Of a DNA stretch of 64,000 nucleotides, positions 11,280 through 24,916 are shown piece by piece (positions within the stretch are counted from its first letter, which is position 1; each line of letters opens with the position of its first letter). The translations under genes and the position numbers were made by a program. This DNA is from Arachis hypogaea (lineage: Eukaryota > Streptophyta > Magnoliopsida > Fabales > Fabaceae): NCBI RefSeq assembly GCF_003086295.3, contig NC_092052.1, positions 18,444,346 to 18,508,345 on the forward strand, read 5' to 3'. The notes beneath the pieces are model-generated. The model saw nothing but the letters and a program-made list of their open reading frames with translations. It was not told where the DNA came from and did not search any database.

Positions 11280-12686
11280 AAGTTAATATAGGATTTGTTT
11301 CAATGAGTTAGCGGAGCTTTCGATCCATTCATTCACACACTCACTCATTCTAAAAATTTCTAGTCACATTGACATACGAAAACAAGAGTTACGAGTCCAT
11401 ATCAATATTAGGAGACTCCATTTTTCTTTTAGTCATTTTCAATTCTATTTTTTCATTTTTTTATTTAAATTCTGTCATTTTCATTCAAGCACTTGTCAAT
11501 TTCTACAAATTTTAATATAAGTCTTACAATTTTTAATTCTTTATTTTTTGCATTTCGTTTTTCTTACTTGTACTTTTCATAATTATTATTTTTGTTTTTA
11601 CACTTTTATTAGATATGATCTCTAAATCCTAATAGCAACCCACAAAAAAATCGTATCTACTCTTTGAATTGAGATTTTAATACAAGTTTTATCGCCATCT
11701 CCTGTTAAGCAAAATGCAAGCAAAACAATTGTAAAAGAAATTTTCACTATTATTTAATTAAATTTATTTATTATGACAAGTTATAAATAAGTAATGCACA
11801 TTTTTTGTTTATGTTATATTAAAAGTGGTATTGAAAAACAAAATTATTATATATATTAAAAATTAATCACAATATATTTATATATATCTTTTGATATTTA
11901 ATTACATATTTTTTAAATAATATAATAAGTTACGAAAAAATTAAATTTACCTAGTAGAATAACGAAATCTACAATAAATAAATATTTACATTTGTATATA
12001 ATTTTTTTTATAAGATGCCAAATATATATTTCTATATACGATAGTCAATTGGTGCTGATTTTTGAAATATATAGCTTAATTGTATATATTATATTATGTG
12101 TATACAAAATATTATTCACTTATGTAGAACATAAATTAAAATACAAAATATAAAAAAATACGAAACAATATATATATTTTAGACACAAATAAATAATAAA
12201 TTAATTTTAATATATACATAATATTTTTGATATTGTGATTACAAAAAATTATATTAATCTAAAATTATTTGTCATATCTTTGATAATATCAAAGGTGATG
12301 ATCATATAAATTTTTCATAATATTTATCTATATATTTACTTAGATTTGATTCGGTAAAATTTTATTTTTTGAAAGTAGATAATTTTTAAAAAATTATAAC
12401 ATTCATATTTAATAAATTAAATTAAAAATAATTTTTAATAAATATAAATAGTCATAATTATGTTTAATAAAATAATTTTTAAAATTAAAAATACTGTAAT
12501 AAATATAATATACGAATAAAATTAAATATTTATTAATATGTTAGACTTTTTTATTTTAATAAACATAAATAACTTTAAAAAGTTCTTTTTTGAATGTTTT
12601 CAAAAACATTCTTAATTTTTGAATATAAATTCATAATTTTTTTACCAAACATAAAATATTTACTTTTAAAACTCTTGAAAAATGTT
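11280..12686. other. AT-rich spacer
   Basis: Strongly AT-rich with many short homopolymer and TA runs, no ORF of note and no recognisable element ends up to the hAT TSD at 12687. Confidence 0.6.
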
Positions 12687-14389
12687 AACGAAACTAAGGG
12701 TGTTCATGGATCGGATTGTAGCCGCAGATCTGCGGTAAATATCCGCATCTGATCCAAAAATTATGGATACGATCTGATTCGCAGACTAAATATCTGCAAG
12801 AATTGGATCGCGGATATATGTTCTACATCCGCATATTATAAGAACCGAATTTTAATTAATAAATTAATTTAAATAAAATAATAATTAAATTGTCCAAAAT
12901 AGGTTAGAAATTTAGAAATGTTAATTTGAAAATTTAAATATTATATTTAGACTCAATAGATTTTTTTGAGTGAGAAAATATAATTTTCTACGAAAAATTG
13001 CGTAAAAACGCGTACCGGTAAATTAGCCGGTAGTACCGACTCAAGTCTGTCAAGTACTGTGTAAGAATAATAAAAATAGTAGAAAAGTTTAAGAAAATAC
13101 TTAGAATTTAAAACCTGACACTAATCTTAAAGGTTTTGACCCAAAGTGGGGGCAAACGGACAAAAAACGCTAATGGGTTGGATCGAACCCAAGCCCAACT
13201 TATATAAATACCCTTTAATGAGCATTCAGCTTATTTCCACCCTAATTTGAAGAAAGGAGCGCTAATGTGAAGAGAGAAATAGAGATTGAGATTTCACTAT
13301 TCACCCTCATCTTTATTTGCTTGTATCTTGAGTTACGGAGTTCTAATTGATGAGCCGTTTGCGGTCACGTGAAGCTCTGGTCAAGCTCTTCAATTCTGGA
13401 TAAACAAGTTGGTAAGGAATTTGACTTCTCTAGCCCAGTTCTCTCTTCCCAATAAATTTGAAACTTTGGTTATGGTGAATGAGTGATTTTTGTGATTTTA
13501 GGTATTTAGGTACAATCTAGCACTTGATTGCTATCGGGTTTTGTCCCAATCAACATCGGGTAAGGTGAGTATATTCAAATCCCTTGTGATTTTGTGTATA
13601 TATAAAACCCTAGGTTTGATTTGTGAAATTTTGTGTATTTGCTAGCTTAAATTGGTTGTATGAAGTATATTGGTGAATTGGTTGCTTGGAAGTGGACTTG
13701 GTGGTTGAGCTCATTGAACTTGGTTGAGGATTTTGGCATTTTGTGCATATTGAAAATCGGTTAAGATATGATTTTGGTTTTCTCTATGTAATATGTAATG
13801 TTTCTGGACACTTAGGATAGTAGACCATATGATAGGATTGAATTGATTATATGGTTGCTTGAATTGTGATCGTGTTATATGCATGTTGATGGAAATTGAA
13901 TAAATGGTATGGTTGAGATATAATTGTGGTGGAATGTTAATATGATGATGATAAATGATAGATGATGATTGTAAGTATGGAATATTATTGATGAATAAAG
14001 TTGTTGAGATTTGATTGAGGAATGGGTGAATTGAATGATAAATTAGGTGTGAAAATGATAGAGAAAATAGAATGTTAAGTGATGAAATATATGGATGGGA
14101 TTGTGGGTCTTGAATAGTGAGTTTTGACATGATTTAGAATGTATATAAATTTGTTTGGTTTTGAAAATTTTGGAAACTAGAGAATTTGCAAAACTTTGTT
14201 TTTACTGAATTTTGGCGGATCATAACTTGAGCCTTAAACCTTAAAATTGAGTGATCTTTATTTTAAATTAAAGATAATTTTAAGAACTTTAAAATGATAT
14301 AAAGTTTGAGGAAAATAGAGTTTTGTAGAGAAGGTTATGAACGTTTGAAAATTCTGCAGCTTTAAATTTTTCTAAGTTTGCTAAGGGTC

Positions 14390-14610
14390 GTGTACGCGAC
14401 ACAGTGCACATGACGCAGGCATTCTTCATTGTCTGGGAGTCTCGCGTATGCGGGCACTGCACGCGTACACGGAAGTCCAAATTTTTATCCTTGCTACGCA
14501 AATTTTCACACGCGACGCGAGCATTCCATTTGGTTTTGGATACTCGCGTAAGCGAGCAGGGTGCCGCGTATGCGGACACCCAATTATCTATACATGCGTA
14601 CGTGGGGCAG
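14390..14610. repeat. GC-rich dyad cluster in the Del-like LTR
   Basis: Within an AT-rich LTR, about six short near-palindromes built on CGCGTA/TACGCG lie close together (ctcgcgtatgcggg, cacgcgtacac, acacgcgacgcgagc, actcgcgtaagcgag, gccgcgtatgcgg, atgcgtacgtgg). Confidence 0.6.
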
Positions 14611-16195
14611 GGGTTCGTGTACTCGAAATCCATGTTTTGCTGAAAAATTATGTTCTTCACCTTTTCAAGGATTCTCTAACTTTCTAAACTTCTTTAATTA
14701 CCATTTAAGATTTCTATCTAGTAAATAGGTCCTAAGACTATTAGAGGTGAGTTAGTAAATTAAATTGATGAATTTCTATTATAAGTTTACAAAACGGTGA
14801 TTAAGCTTGGAAAGTTCAGTGGATGGAATAGCTTGAGTGTCTTGGTGGAGTGTTGAGGTGACAATGAATTGATAAACATGGATGATTATGATTAATTAAA
14901 TGAGTATAAGCGAAATTATGCTATGAGCAGTGATCTCTGAGATTGAGTATGTGATTGTGATATGTATTGTTCTCCGTCGTAGGTGCTGTGGTAGTCTCAC
15001 TGCCTATGTTCAGATGTGAAGGCTGTTGCAGTCTCCTGCTCACGTGACATGCATTGAATTGGTAAGTCGCTATGCGCCTCGGATAAGGGTTGTGGTAGTC
15101 TCCTGCTCTTCGAAGTAGCGGTGCTGGCATAGGGGCTGAGGCAGTCTCCCTCTTACGTTGAGATGTGAGGATTGAGGCAGTCTCCCTCTCACATAACCTT
15201 TTTGCCACCGGAGTGAACTCAGACACTATAACCCAAAAGAGTGTGCCGGACATTATAACTCATGGGGAACAAGATAAAGTGCTGGGCACTAGAAAGAGTG
15301 AGCAGGGAACTATAACCCTGGTCGTGGTAGAAAGGCGACATCCTGGAGATGTGTCGGGTTGGCATTTTGAACCGACAAGTGATATCACGAGCCAAATAGG
15401 ATAGACATTCATCGTATGCATATTTTACATGCTTGCTTGCTTTGATTACTTGGGTTATGCCTATTTGAATAACATGTCTAAATGTTAGTTGATTTACCTG
15501 CTGTATATGTATACTATTTGTGCTTTAGTCGTTTGCATTATATGTGTTTTACTAGCGTTGAGGACGATCGGTAGGCGGTGGCGATGGGATCACACGGAGG
15601 CTAGGTTGGTGAAGGTTGTGGGATAGCGGTGACTAGTTTAGTTAGAAATCCCCTAAGTTAGAATACCCTAATTATGGTTTATATTTTATGTTTCGTTAAA
15701 CTTGAATATCTGTATTGATATGAAGTTCTAGAATTGCCTTTGGCATCCCGGAACCTTATATCTTACATATTGGATACTGTTACCATACTGAGAAACCCGA
15801 GTCTCATATCATATGTTGTTGTTGTTTTTCAGATACAGGTCGTAACCCACCTCGATGAGTTGCAAATGGTGACAAAGCAGAGGATCGCTTCTATCTTTTA
15901 TATTCTGTTTATTTTTTATGTAGTTTCTCTCACTCTTGTATAAGGAACTTGTTGCCTTAGTGGCATTACTTTGAGAGATAGTATGTTGCTGTTTTAAATT
16001 CTAAAAATTCTGTTGTATTTCAGTTCGAGCTAACCGACCTAAACTCCGCAGGCTGTGTTTAGTTCTCTTATATATATATATATATTACTCCTAGTGTCTT
16101 GTATCCCAGGCTCCTTTTTCTTACCTTTATACATTTAGTTATCGTGAGTGACGTTGTGTGCATTTTATTTCTATTTTTATGTCCTTGAACTATAT

Positions 16196-18060
16196 TGATG
16201 AGTTTGGAAAACTCTTATTTAATTTTGATGATGAACAAACATTATTGAAATATTTAAATACAAAATTATTAATTTGATCTTAATTCACATTTGCTTAATT
16301 AATATTTTTGTTGTGCAGATTTTATGTTGGGCCGAAAAATGAGTTTCTAGTTTAAGCCCAATGATCAGCCTTGCTACATGTCTCTCATACCATGAGGCTG
16401 AATTATTAAATGGGCCAGAATAAATATTATTGTTGCAAGCCCAAACAAATGCTTTCTTATGTGCTCTATGCTTGATTCGAAACAAATTTTATCAGGAAAG
16501 CAAATGTTATTAATTGGGCCAGCTTTAATTTCAATACTACAAGCCCAAGTCTTATTAGTGTTGAATGGTTCCAAGCCTGGTCCGAAACTAAGAAAGCAAA
16601 TAGGCTTCATGCTTTCCAATGGATTCCATTGCTTTCTAAGAATGGATTTCAAAACTTAATAAGCTAGCCTTGGAAACATGAGAGAGAACTTGACTTTGAT
16701 TTGATAGGGAATCATTATGATTAATGCTATACGCTACTCAAAGCAAGGGAAGTAAAAGCAATCTATCAATATGTTTTAATTTCATTTAATTGCTTTTACT
16801 TTAACTTCACATTCTCTCTCATCTCTTTCTTCTTCTTCCTTCGGTCCTTGTCCAGGAAACTATGGACGCTATGCTCATCAACCAAAAAAAGGAAGAAGTT
16901 GCATGCATCAAGACCATCAAGCTGATGATGGCAAGAAAATATACTAAAATAAAAATGAGCTGTGACTAAGATACTCACCAAATATGGTTAGATTTGGTGA
17001 GGTTATCTTGAGTTCTTCATGCTCAAAATGGAAGGTAAAGATTCGGCCAACAAGGGAGATTCTTGAAGCATGGCTTGACTTTGATTCTGTTTAACCACCA
17101 CAGGGAGTAGCTAGAGTGGCGAAGTGATGGTTAAGGCAGAGATTGAAGCAGATGAAGTCATTATCATCATGAAGCATCAAGGGCCAGAAATCCATCTTGG
17201 AGAGCAAGCCAAGGATGGAGAGCTCGGATTGATGAAGGGTGATGATCAAGAAAGGACTAGAGGTAATTGCATGTTGGGTTTTGCATGGTTATCTCTTCTC
17301 TCTCTATGTGGCCGAACCGGTTCTGTTTGTTGAAGGAGGAAGAAGTTGGTTCGATTGTTGGCTTCAATAAGTGGAGGCTTCCCTCTTCTATATTAAGGGT
17401 GAACAACCACTGTTTGGAGCAAGGAGAAAATTTGAGAGTGCAAGGCACAGTGTTCTCAGAGCTACCTGAGCTAACAGTTTTCTCTTTTCCTTCAATGTAT
17501 TCTGTTTAGTATTTTCTGTTTAATTTTGTCATGTCTTGAGTCTCATGAAAAAAGGCAAACAGTGAGGTTTGTATGAAAAAAGCCATAGAGCGGAAAAAGG
17601 CAGAGAGTGCAAAATTAAAAGAAAAAGCCATAGATGTCTTAGAGTTCCTTTGTTCATCTATGTTGAGTTTCATGATTCTGTGGAAATCCCCTTGTAAGTT
17701 GGGTTAGCACTTTACAGTTTGTAATCAGGTTGATTATAGTGAAATTCCATCATGGTTGTGATGGAGACTGGATGTAGGCTGCACTGCACTTAGCAGCTGA
17801 ACCAGGATATATCTGGGTGTAATCTCTCGTCTCTCCTACTCCATTTCTGTTTTCTACTGTACAGGAGCAAAAACTAAAAATGTCACGTGCAAAGTGACGA
17901 GACAAAACAAAAAGTCTCGTGACTAGGGACGAGATAAAAGAAAAAAGTCTCGTGTCCAGAGACGAGCTAAAACAAAAAAGTCTCCTCTGAATTCAGCAAG
18001 TGTTAGCAACAAAAAGGGGGCTAAGATTCAACCCCCTTCTCTTAGCCACTGAAACCATCA
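16196..18060 (+). repeat. 5' LTR of the SIRE-type copia element
   Basis: It starts TGATGAGTTTGG and ends GAAACCATCA. Small frames inside it (for example 17124-17333) recur in the right LTR and are not genes. Its 3' part has repeated gtctcgtg/acgagac motifs (17880-17980). Confidence 0.95.
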
Positions 18061-18061
18061 A

Positions 18062-18075
18062 TTGGTATCAGAGCT
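18062..18075 (+). other. Primer binding site (initiator Met tRNA)
   Basis: TTGGTATCAGAGCT follows the LTR end by one base. TGGTATCAGAGC is the standard complement to plant initiator methionine tRNA used by copia elements. Confidence 0.9.
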
Positions 18076-18120
18076 TGGTCTCAAAGAGATTAAGCTTTGC
18101 AGCTTGGAGCAAAGATCCTC

Positions 18121-18954
18121 ATGGCGGAAAATAGTGGTGCAAATATGGTGTCTTATAATCTAACTGAAGGTCAATCAAGCAACAGACCCCCTCTTTTCAA
18201 TGGGAAAAATTATACCTATTGGAAGGAGAGGATGAAGATATTTGTACAAGCAGTGGATTATAGACTATGGAAAATCATCTTGGAAGGACCACAATATCCA
18301 ACTGTTACAAGTGCCGAAGGAGTTGTTTCTCTCAAACCTGAAGCAAGATGGACAGAAGAAGATAGGAAGAAGGTAGAGTTAAATGCCAAGGCAATAAATC
18401 TGCTCAACTGTGCTATAAGCTTCGAAGAGTACCAACGGATATCAAGATGCTCAACGGCAAAGGAAATCTGGGACAAATTGCAAATCACCCATGAAGGAAC
18501 TACCATTGTAAAGAAGACTCGGACAGATATGTTGAATAGAGAGTATGAAATGTTTACAATGAAGGAAGGAGAGTCCATTAATGAACTGTTCGAACGGTTC
18601 AATGCTATCATTGTTGGCTTAGATGCTCTAGGAATTACACATTCTGAATCTGTGCTAGTGAGAAGAGTGTTGAGATGTCTCACAAAAGAGTGGGAAACTA
18701 AAGCTTTAATTATTTCTGAGAGCAGTAGCTTAGATTCCATGACACTTGATGATTTGAGAGGAAATCTTCTTGCTTTTGAAAATACCTATTTAAAAAAAGA
18801 TACAAAAAAGAAAGGAATTGCTTTTTCTTCTGTGACTAACCCTCTGGATGATGAATCCAGTGATAACTCTTCTAAAAATGAGTTTGTGTTGTTTGCAAAA
18901 AATTCAGAAAAATGGCTAAGCTCAAAAGCAAAGGCAGCAGCACAAGGAGAGTGA
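18121..18954 (+). pseudogene. Copia Gag, N-terminal part (frame-broken)
   Basis: The frame also contains an upstream ATG at 18097, but ATG 18121 (MAENSGANM) gives the usual copia gag start. The UBN2-type gag domain is clear, with the LFNGKNYTYWKERM signature near residue 30 and INELFERFNAIIVGLDALG near residue 160. The frame runs into a stop at 18954, and gag resumes in another frame that overlaps from 18912. A small insertion or deletion near 18905-18950 is the simplest reading. Confidence 0.9.
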
Positions 18955-19832
18955 AGAAAGACCTCAGCAAAGTAACTTGCTACAATTACAAGGAAATGGG
19001 GCATTTCAAATCTGACTGTCCCAAGCTGAAGAATGAAGAAAAGCCGAAAAGAGGAAAGAAGAAAGGACTGATGGTCTCATGGGAAGACTTGGAGAATGAT
19101 TCTGATGATGATGATGAAGAAACTGAGACCAAGTCACAAACATGTCTCATGGCAGACCACATAGATCATGTAGTCTTTCATAACCCTAATACTGAAGATC
19201 TTCATCTTATGATAGACCACCTCTCTGAAAAAATAAGATGTTTTTTGCTGAAAAATCAAGAACTTGAACAAAAAATCACCATTCTCAAGGCTGAAAACAG
19301 TTTTTTAAAAGAAAAAGTAAGAGAGGCCGAAACTGCTTGTGATATTGTTGAAGAGAATAAACAGTTAAGAGCCCAAGTTAGAAGCTGTGAAAGTAACCAT
19401 TCTGTTCTTGCATATGTGGATTGTTTTAAGCAAAATGAAGAGTTGCTTAAAGAGGTTAAAAGACTTAAGGAAGACTTAGCCAAGTTCACACAAAGTTCCG
19501 AAAGTTTAAATCACATCTTGGCTAGTCAAAAACCTCTTTATGATAAGGCTGGGTTGGGGTTCCATAAATCTGAAAAATCATATTTTGAAAATATTGCTTC
19601 ATCTTCTAATGACACAAGATTTCAAGATCCCACCTACTTTAACAAAACAGCAACTCCAAGATTTTGTAGACTATGTAATCGGAATGGACACTTTCCCATT
19701 CAATGCTTTTTTGGTGAAAGAATGGTTGGTGATAAAGTTTATAAAATTGTTTTTGATTACAATGGCTTAGGACATAGAAGATGGTTTAACGTAAAAGGAT
19801 CCAAAAAGATTTGGATACCTAAGGTTACTTGA
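18912..19832 (+). pseudogene. Copia Gag C-terminal part: degenerate zinc knuckle, coiled coil, second knuckle
   Basis: Continues gag in a shifted frame. The first CCHC knuckle (about 18979-19020) reads C-Y-N-Y-...-H-...-C: the second Cys is a Tyr (TAC), one G-to-A change from Cys. A coiled-coil-like stretch with Leu/Ile/Val heptads runs at about 19240-19500. A second knuckle C-R-L-C-...-H-...-C is intact near 19663-19705. A long coiled coil after the knuckle is a SIRE-lineage trait. The frame stops at 19832, after which pol resumes in another frame. Confidence 0.85.
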
Positions 19833-19845
19833 GCGTGTTTTGTAG

Positions 19846-20919
19846 GTGTGCCTAGCATCCAAAAGGAAGGAAAATATGTGGTATATGGACAGCGGATGCT
19901 CTAGGCATATGACCGGAAAGACAACCTTCTTCATAAAGCTTGATGAATATGATGGAGGGCTTGTCACTTTCGGTGATGATGCAAAAGGAAAAATTGTGGC
20001 TGTTGGGAAAGTGGGTAAAAATTTCTTATCTTGTATAAATGATGTTCTTCTTGTACATGGCTTGAAACATAATTTACTTAGTGTTAGTCAACTTTGTGAT
20101 TTGGGTTTTGAAGTTATTTTTAAGAAATTTGTTTGTTTAGTTGTGTGTGAGAAAACTGGGAATGTTCTTCTTGAAGCTAAAAGATGCAACAATGTGTATG
20201 GATTAACTCTTGAGGATTTAAAGGAACAAAATGTAACATGCTTCACATCTTTTGAATCTGAAAAATGGCTTTGGCATAGAAAGTTGGGACATGCTAGCAT
20301 GTATCAAATTTCTAAGCTAGTCAAAAGAAATTTGGTTAGAGGAATTCCAAACATCAAGTTTGATAAGGATCTTACTTGTGATGCTTGCCAATTGGGCAAA
20401 CAAGTAAAATCCTCTTTTAAATCAAAAGACGGAATCTCAACCAAAAGGCCATTAGAAATGTTACATATTGATCTTTTTGGTCCTACTAGAACTCAAAGTT
20501 TAGGAGGTAAACACTATGGTCTTGTGGTGGTAGATGATTACTCTAGATTTGGTTGGGTACTTTTCCTTGCTCATAAGAATGATGCCTTTCATGCTTTTTC
20601 CACCCTTTGTAAGAAAATTCAAAATGAAAAGGATTTGAAAATTGCCCATTTGAGAAGTGATCATGGAAGAGAATTTGAAAATCAAGATTTTGAAAAATTC
20701 TATGATGACTTAGGGATTTCTCATAATTTTTCATGTCCTAGAACCCCTCAACAAAATGGGGTGGTTGAAAGAAGGAATAGAAGCCTTCAAGAGATGACTA
20801 GGGCTATGCTATGTGAGAATGAAATTCCTAAATTTTTGTGGGCTGAAGCTGTAAACACAGCATGTTATATTTTGAATAGAACAATCATTAGAAAAAGGGT
20901 TAAAGAAAACCCCTTATGA
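19846..20919 (+). pseudogene. Copia protease and integrase
   Basis: The protease active-site triplet DSG (19888-19896) sits in MDSGCSRHMTG. The HHCC integrase zinc domain follows (HRKLGHAS... CDACQLGK, about 20275-20400). The catalytic core is seen as HIDLFGP, DDYSRFGW, HLRSDHGREF and a QQNGVVERRN segment with the glutamate, so D, D and E are present. Integrase inserts the cDNA in chromosomal DNA. The frame is lost near 20905, inside the integrase C-terminal region, and continues in another frame. Confidence 0.9.
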
Positions 20920-23026
20920 GCTATGGAAAGGAACCCCTCCAAATCTTAAGTACCTTCATGTTTTTGGATGCAAATGTTTTGTGCTTAATAATAAAGAAAA
21001 TCTTGGAAAGTTTGATCCAAAATTCTATGAAGGAATGTTTGTTGGATATTCCACCACAAGCAAGGCCTATAGAGTTTATCTCAAAGAGCATAGAACCATA
21101 GAGGAATCCATACATGTTACTTTTTGTGATTCTAACTTAATTCCCAGTATTGTGAAGGATATTGATTCAGATTGTGAAGAGGCTGGAACAAATAAAGAAA
21201 ATCCCAAATCTGTGCAAAATGAAGAATCTGTCAGCCCAGTTTTGTCTCGTCAGATTGGAGGAGATATTTCCATTTTGTCTCCTGAGCAGGCACGAGCAAC
21301 TGAAACAGTGAGACCACCAGAAGTTCATCAAAGCTCTACACCTGTCCGAAAGCCTAGAGAATGGAAGTCTATGAGGGGTTATCCTCATGACTTCATCATT
21401 GGTGATCCCTCTCATGGTGTAACAACAAGATCCTCCACCAAAAGGCAAACCGAACCTAACAACTTTGCTTTCTTGTCACAAATGGAGCCTAACAATGTCA
21501 AACAAGCTCTTGAAGATCCATCATGGGTCAAGGCCATGCAAGAGGAGCTAGCTCAATTCGACAAGAATGAGGTTTGGACATTAGTACCTTATTTGGATGG
21601 TATGAAGGTAACGAGTACTAAGTGGGTATTTAAAAATAAACTTGGTGAGGATGGACAAGTTGTTCGTAACAAGGCTAGATTAGTGGCCCAAGGTTACGAT
21701 CAAGAAGAGGGTATAGATTTTGATGAGTCTTTTGCTCCGGTAGCTAGAATGGAAGCAATTCGGTTGCTTCTTGCCTATGCCGCCCATAAAGGTTTTAAAA
21801 TGTTTCAAATGGATGTTAAGTGTGGTTTCCTTAATGGCTTTATTGATAGAGAAGTGTATGTGGCACAACCCACCGGTTTCGAACATAAAGAGTTTCCAAA
21901 TCATGTTTTCAAATTAACTAAGGCTCTTTATGGTCTTAGACAAGCTCCAAGAGCTTGGTATGAAAGGCTTAGTGCCTTCTTGTTGGAAAATAAATTTCAA
22001 AGGGGTACCACCGACACTACTTTATTCATTAAAGCATCTAATGATGATATACTCCTTGTTCAAGTTTATGTTGATGACATTGTATTTGGTTCGGCTAACA
22101 TTTCCTTGTGTGAAGAGTTTGGAAAACTCATGACTAGTGAGTTTGAAATGAGTTTAATGGGAGAGCTTACTTTCTTTCTTGGCCTCCAAATTAAACAAAC
22201 TCCTAGTGGAACTTTTATTTACCAAAGAAAATATGCAAAAGAACTTATTAAAAAGTTTGGCCTAGAAAATTCCAAAGCAATGGGTACACCAATGCATCCT
22301 AATACAAAACTTGAAAAGGATGATGATGGCCAAGATGTGGATGAAACAAGGTATAGAGGAATGATAGGTTCACTCATGTACCTTACCTCCTCTAGACGGG
22401 ATATTGTTCAAAGTGTGGGTGTATGCTCAAGATTTCAATCTCACCCAAAAGAATCCCATCTTACGGCTGTTAAACACATCATTAGATACATTAAGGGAAC
22501 TTGTGATTATGGCTTGTGGTATCCTAAATCTGATGAATTTTGTGCAGTAGGGTTTTGTGATGCAGATTATGCGGGAGATAGAGTGGATAGAAGAAGCACG
22601 TCCGGAATGTGTTACTTCCTTGGAAGCTCACTCAACATGTGGTCAAGCAAGAAAGAAGCCACAGTGGCTGTATCCACCGCTGAAGCAGAATACATTTCCG
22701 CATCTGCATGTTGCACTCAATTAATATGGTTAAAAACACAATTGGAAGATTACAAATTAAAAATCAATAGTATACCCTTATTTTGTGATAATATGAATGC
22801 TATAAACATTTCAAAAAATCCTATTTTGCACTCACGAACTAAGCACATTGAGATAAAATATCACTTTATTAGGGAACATGTACAAAAGGGAACTATTGAT
22901 ATTCAATTTGTAAAATTTGAAGACCAAATTGCTGATATTTTTACAAAATCCCTTTGTGAAGACAGATTCTGTAGCTTAAGAAAAAGTTTGGGAATGTTTG
23001 ATTTAAGTTTCATTGAAAATTTATGA
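20920..23026 (+). pseudogene. Copia integrase C-terminus, reverse transcriptase and RNase H
   Basis: From 20920 the integrase C-terminal segment ([18 protein letters not shown] type) reads on in the new frame to a stop at 23026. The RT has [11 protein letters not shown], then [37 protein letters not shown] and the catalytic YVDD (22067-22078). RNase H contains [16 protein letters not shown] and [14 protein letters not shown], with the acidic residues present. The usual DVKSAFLNG signature is DVKCGFLNG here. This part has no internal stop over about 680 codons. Confidence 0.9.
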
Positions 23027-23495
23027 ATTTTTAACTCTGCCCAGTTTTGTCTCGTAGGTTTGGACGAGATAAAAATGCAAGCTTGTTGGAAGAGCTATGA
23101 TCAAGGGGGAGGCAACGCAGAATTCAAATTTTATGGGCCCCACCAAAATTCCTTGACCCCACATTAACTGTTATGGTAGTTATCTCTCTACAAATAAGAA
23201 TCTTCTTCTTGTGTCATCAAATCCTTTTGGAAGTGGTTATTGTCAAATCAAAATCTTTCTCTCCATCTAATCCCTTGATTTAAGGCAACAACTTTTTAGT
23301 TTTAGATTTCAAAAGTTAAAAGGAAAATTTTTTTGGGTAATAACCACCCATAATGGTCATTAACTGCCCACTAATGGTCATTACTCACTCCATATTCTCT
23401 CTCCAACCCTCATTTAATGCGTCACTTACCTTACATCTCCCTTCCACTCAATTTGGTTATCTCCATAACCTTTCATATTTCATTCCTCCATCACC

Positions 23496-24916
23496 ATGAA
23501 AAAAAAAATCGCGCCAAGAAAGAGTGAAAGGCTTCTATTCTCTCAAAAACAGTCTACTCTACAATCACACACACACATTCACATCCATTCTACATCATCT
23601 TCCTCACCCTCACCCCCATCAAAACGCACAGACACAATGAGAAGAAAAGTCATTGCCATAAAAACCTCCTCAAGGAAGAAGAAAAGTTTTCCCGTGACGG
23701 AAGAAGAGGAGTCTCATACTTCTCCCATTCCTTCCCCCCCCCACAATCACCACCAAAGAGATCAACTCCCCATGCATCCGGGAAGAGTGCTCAAAAGTCA
23801 AAGGGTTTTGCTCTTCATGACACCACCGAACCACCAAACTTGGAATCCCTGGAATTCAGAAACAAGTATGGCAAGACTCACTCCCACTTTGATCCTAGCA
23901 GATTCAACTCTTGCACTTTGTTTGAGTTTCACAATGAGGTTATGGAAAAACGTCATCTATGTACAACCTATCTTGTGAATCTCGACACTCTCACTAACAA
24001 GGGCATCAACATCTCCTCTCTGTTTGAACTCCTCAACTGGAAGCCCCTTCTTCTGATTCAGAAACCAGTCTATCCTGGCCTCGTCCGAGAGTTCTACGCC
24101 AATATGCGACTCATTGATGGCACTCTTCATTCCTATGTCAAACGGGTTCAAATAGCCCTTGATTCTGAGACCATTGGAGCGGCCCTAGGCTTCAAGGATG
24201 AAGGACCACGAGCATATATGGTAGACAAATGGGACACACAAGTTGGCGTTTCATACAAAGCAGTTCTTCAGCACATTTGCGAGAACCTTTCTGGCTTGCA
24301 TGGAACGATTCCAACCCACAAAGCTCTAGGACCAGTCAACTCTCTGCTCCATCGAATCATCACCCATATTTTGACTCCCCAAAGTGGCTCACACAACCGA
24401 GTAACATTTTCTGACTGTCTCATCTTATTTGCTTTGGTTACCTCTACTCCTATATCTTTTGGCTATATTATGATTAGGCATATGTGGGATTCTGTTAGAA
24501 GCACCAAAAAGGCTAATTTGCCTTATGGAATGTTTTTAACAAGAATTTTTGAATACTTTAAAGTTGATTTGTTGAATGAGGCAGTGGAAAACAAAGTATC
24601 CTCCATTAGAGGAGGAGGAGCGACTAAAGGAACCAAAGGGGGCAAATCTGTGGCTTCAGACAATGACAATGAGACTCGGCCAGAGTCTTCCAAAACAGTC
24701 AAATCCATCAAAGAAATTTTGGGTGAATTCTCCAACATGGCAGATATGATGATTCAAACTCACAAAGAGACTCGCAAGCAAGCCTCTGAGAGCGAGAAAG
24801 CTTGGAAAAATTGCAAAGAAAGGGTCGGCCTGATGCTAGCATCTCTTAAGGAGGATCTGGACGGTGAAAGTGAAGGAGGCGCTGAGGAAGAAGATATTAA
24901 TTTTTCTGATGATTAA
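23496..24916 (+). pseudogene. SIRE third ORF (env position), 'putative plant transposon protein' domain
   Basis: A Lys/Ser/Pro-rich N-terminal part (23496 to about 23840) shifts frame into a 358-codon frame ending at 24916. The core carries an LVREFYANM motif, then a THKALGPVNSLLHRIITHIL stretch and a VTFSDCLILFAL segment. This matches the domain found in the third ORF of SIRE and Athila elements (I believe Pfam 'Putative plant transposon protein'). The C-terminal 80 residues are charged and possibly coiled. I see no signal peptide or clear membrane anchor, so an envelope role is not supported by the sequence. Breaks are described only; no repaired form is offered. Confidence 0.75.

Noticed and set aside
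17124..17509. Short ORFs in the copia LTR
   Set aside because: They recur at 26794-27179 in the other LTR, lack family similarity and lie in non-coding LTR sequence.
23496..24916. Retroviral envelope gene
   Set aside because: Env position only; no signal peptide, cleavage site or membrane anchor seen, and the domain is that of plant transposon proteins.
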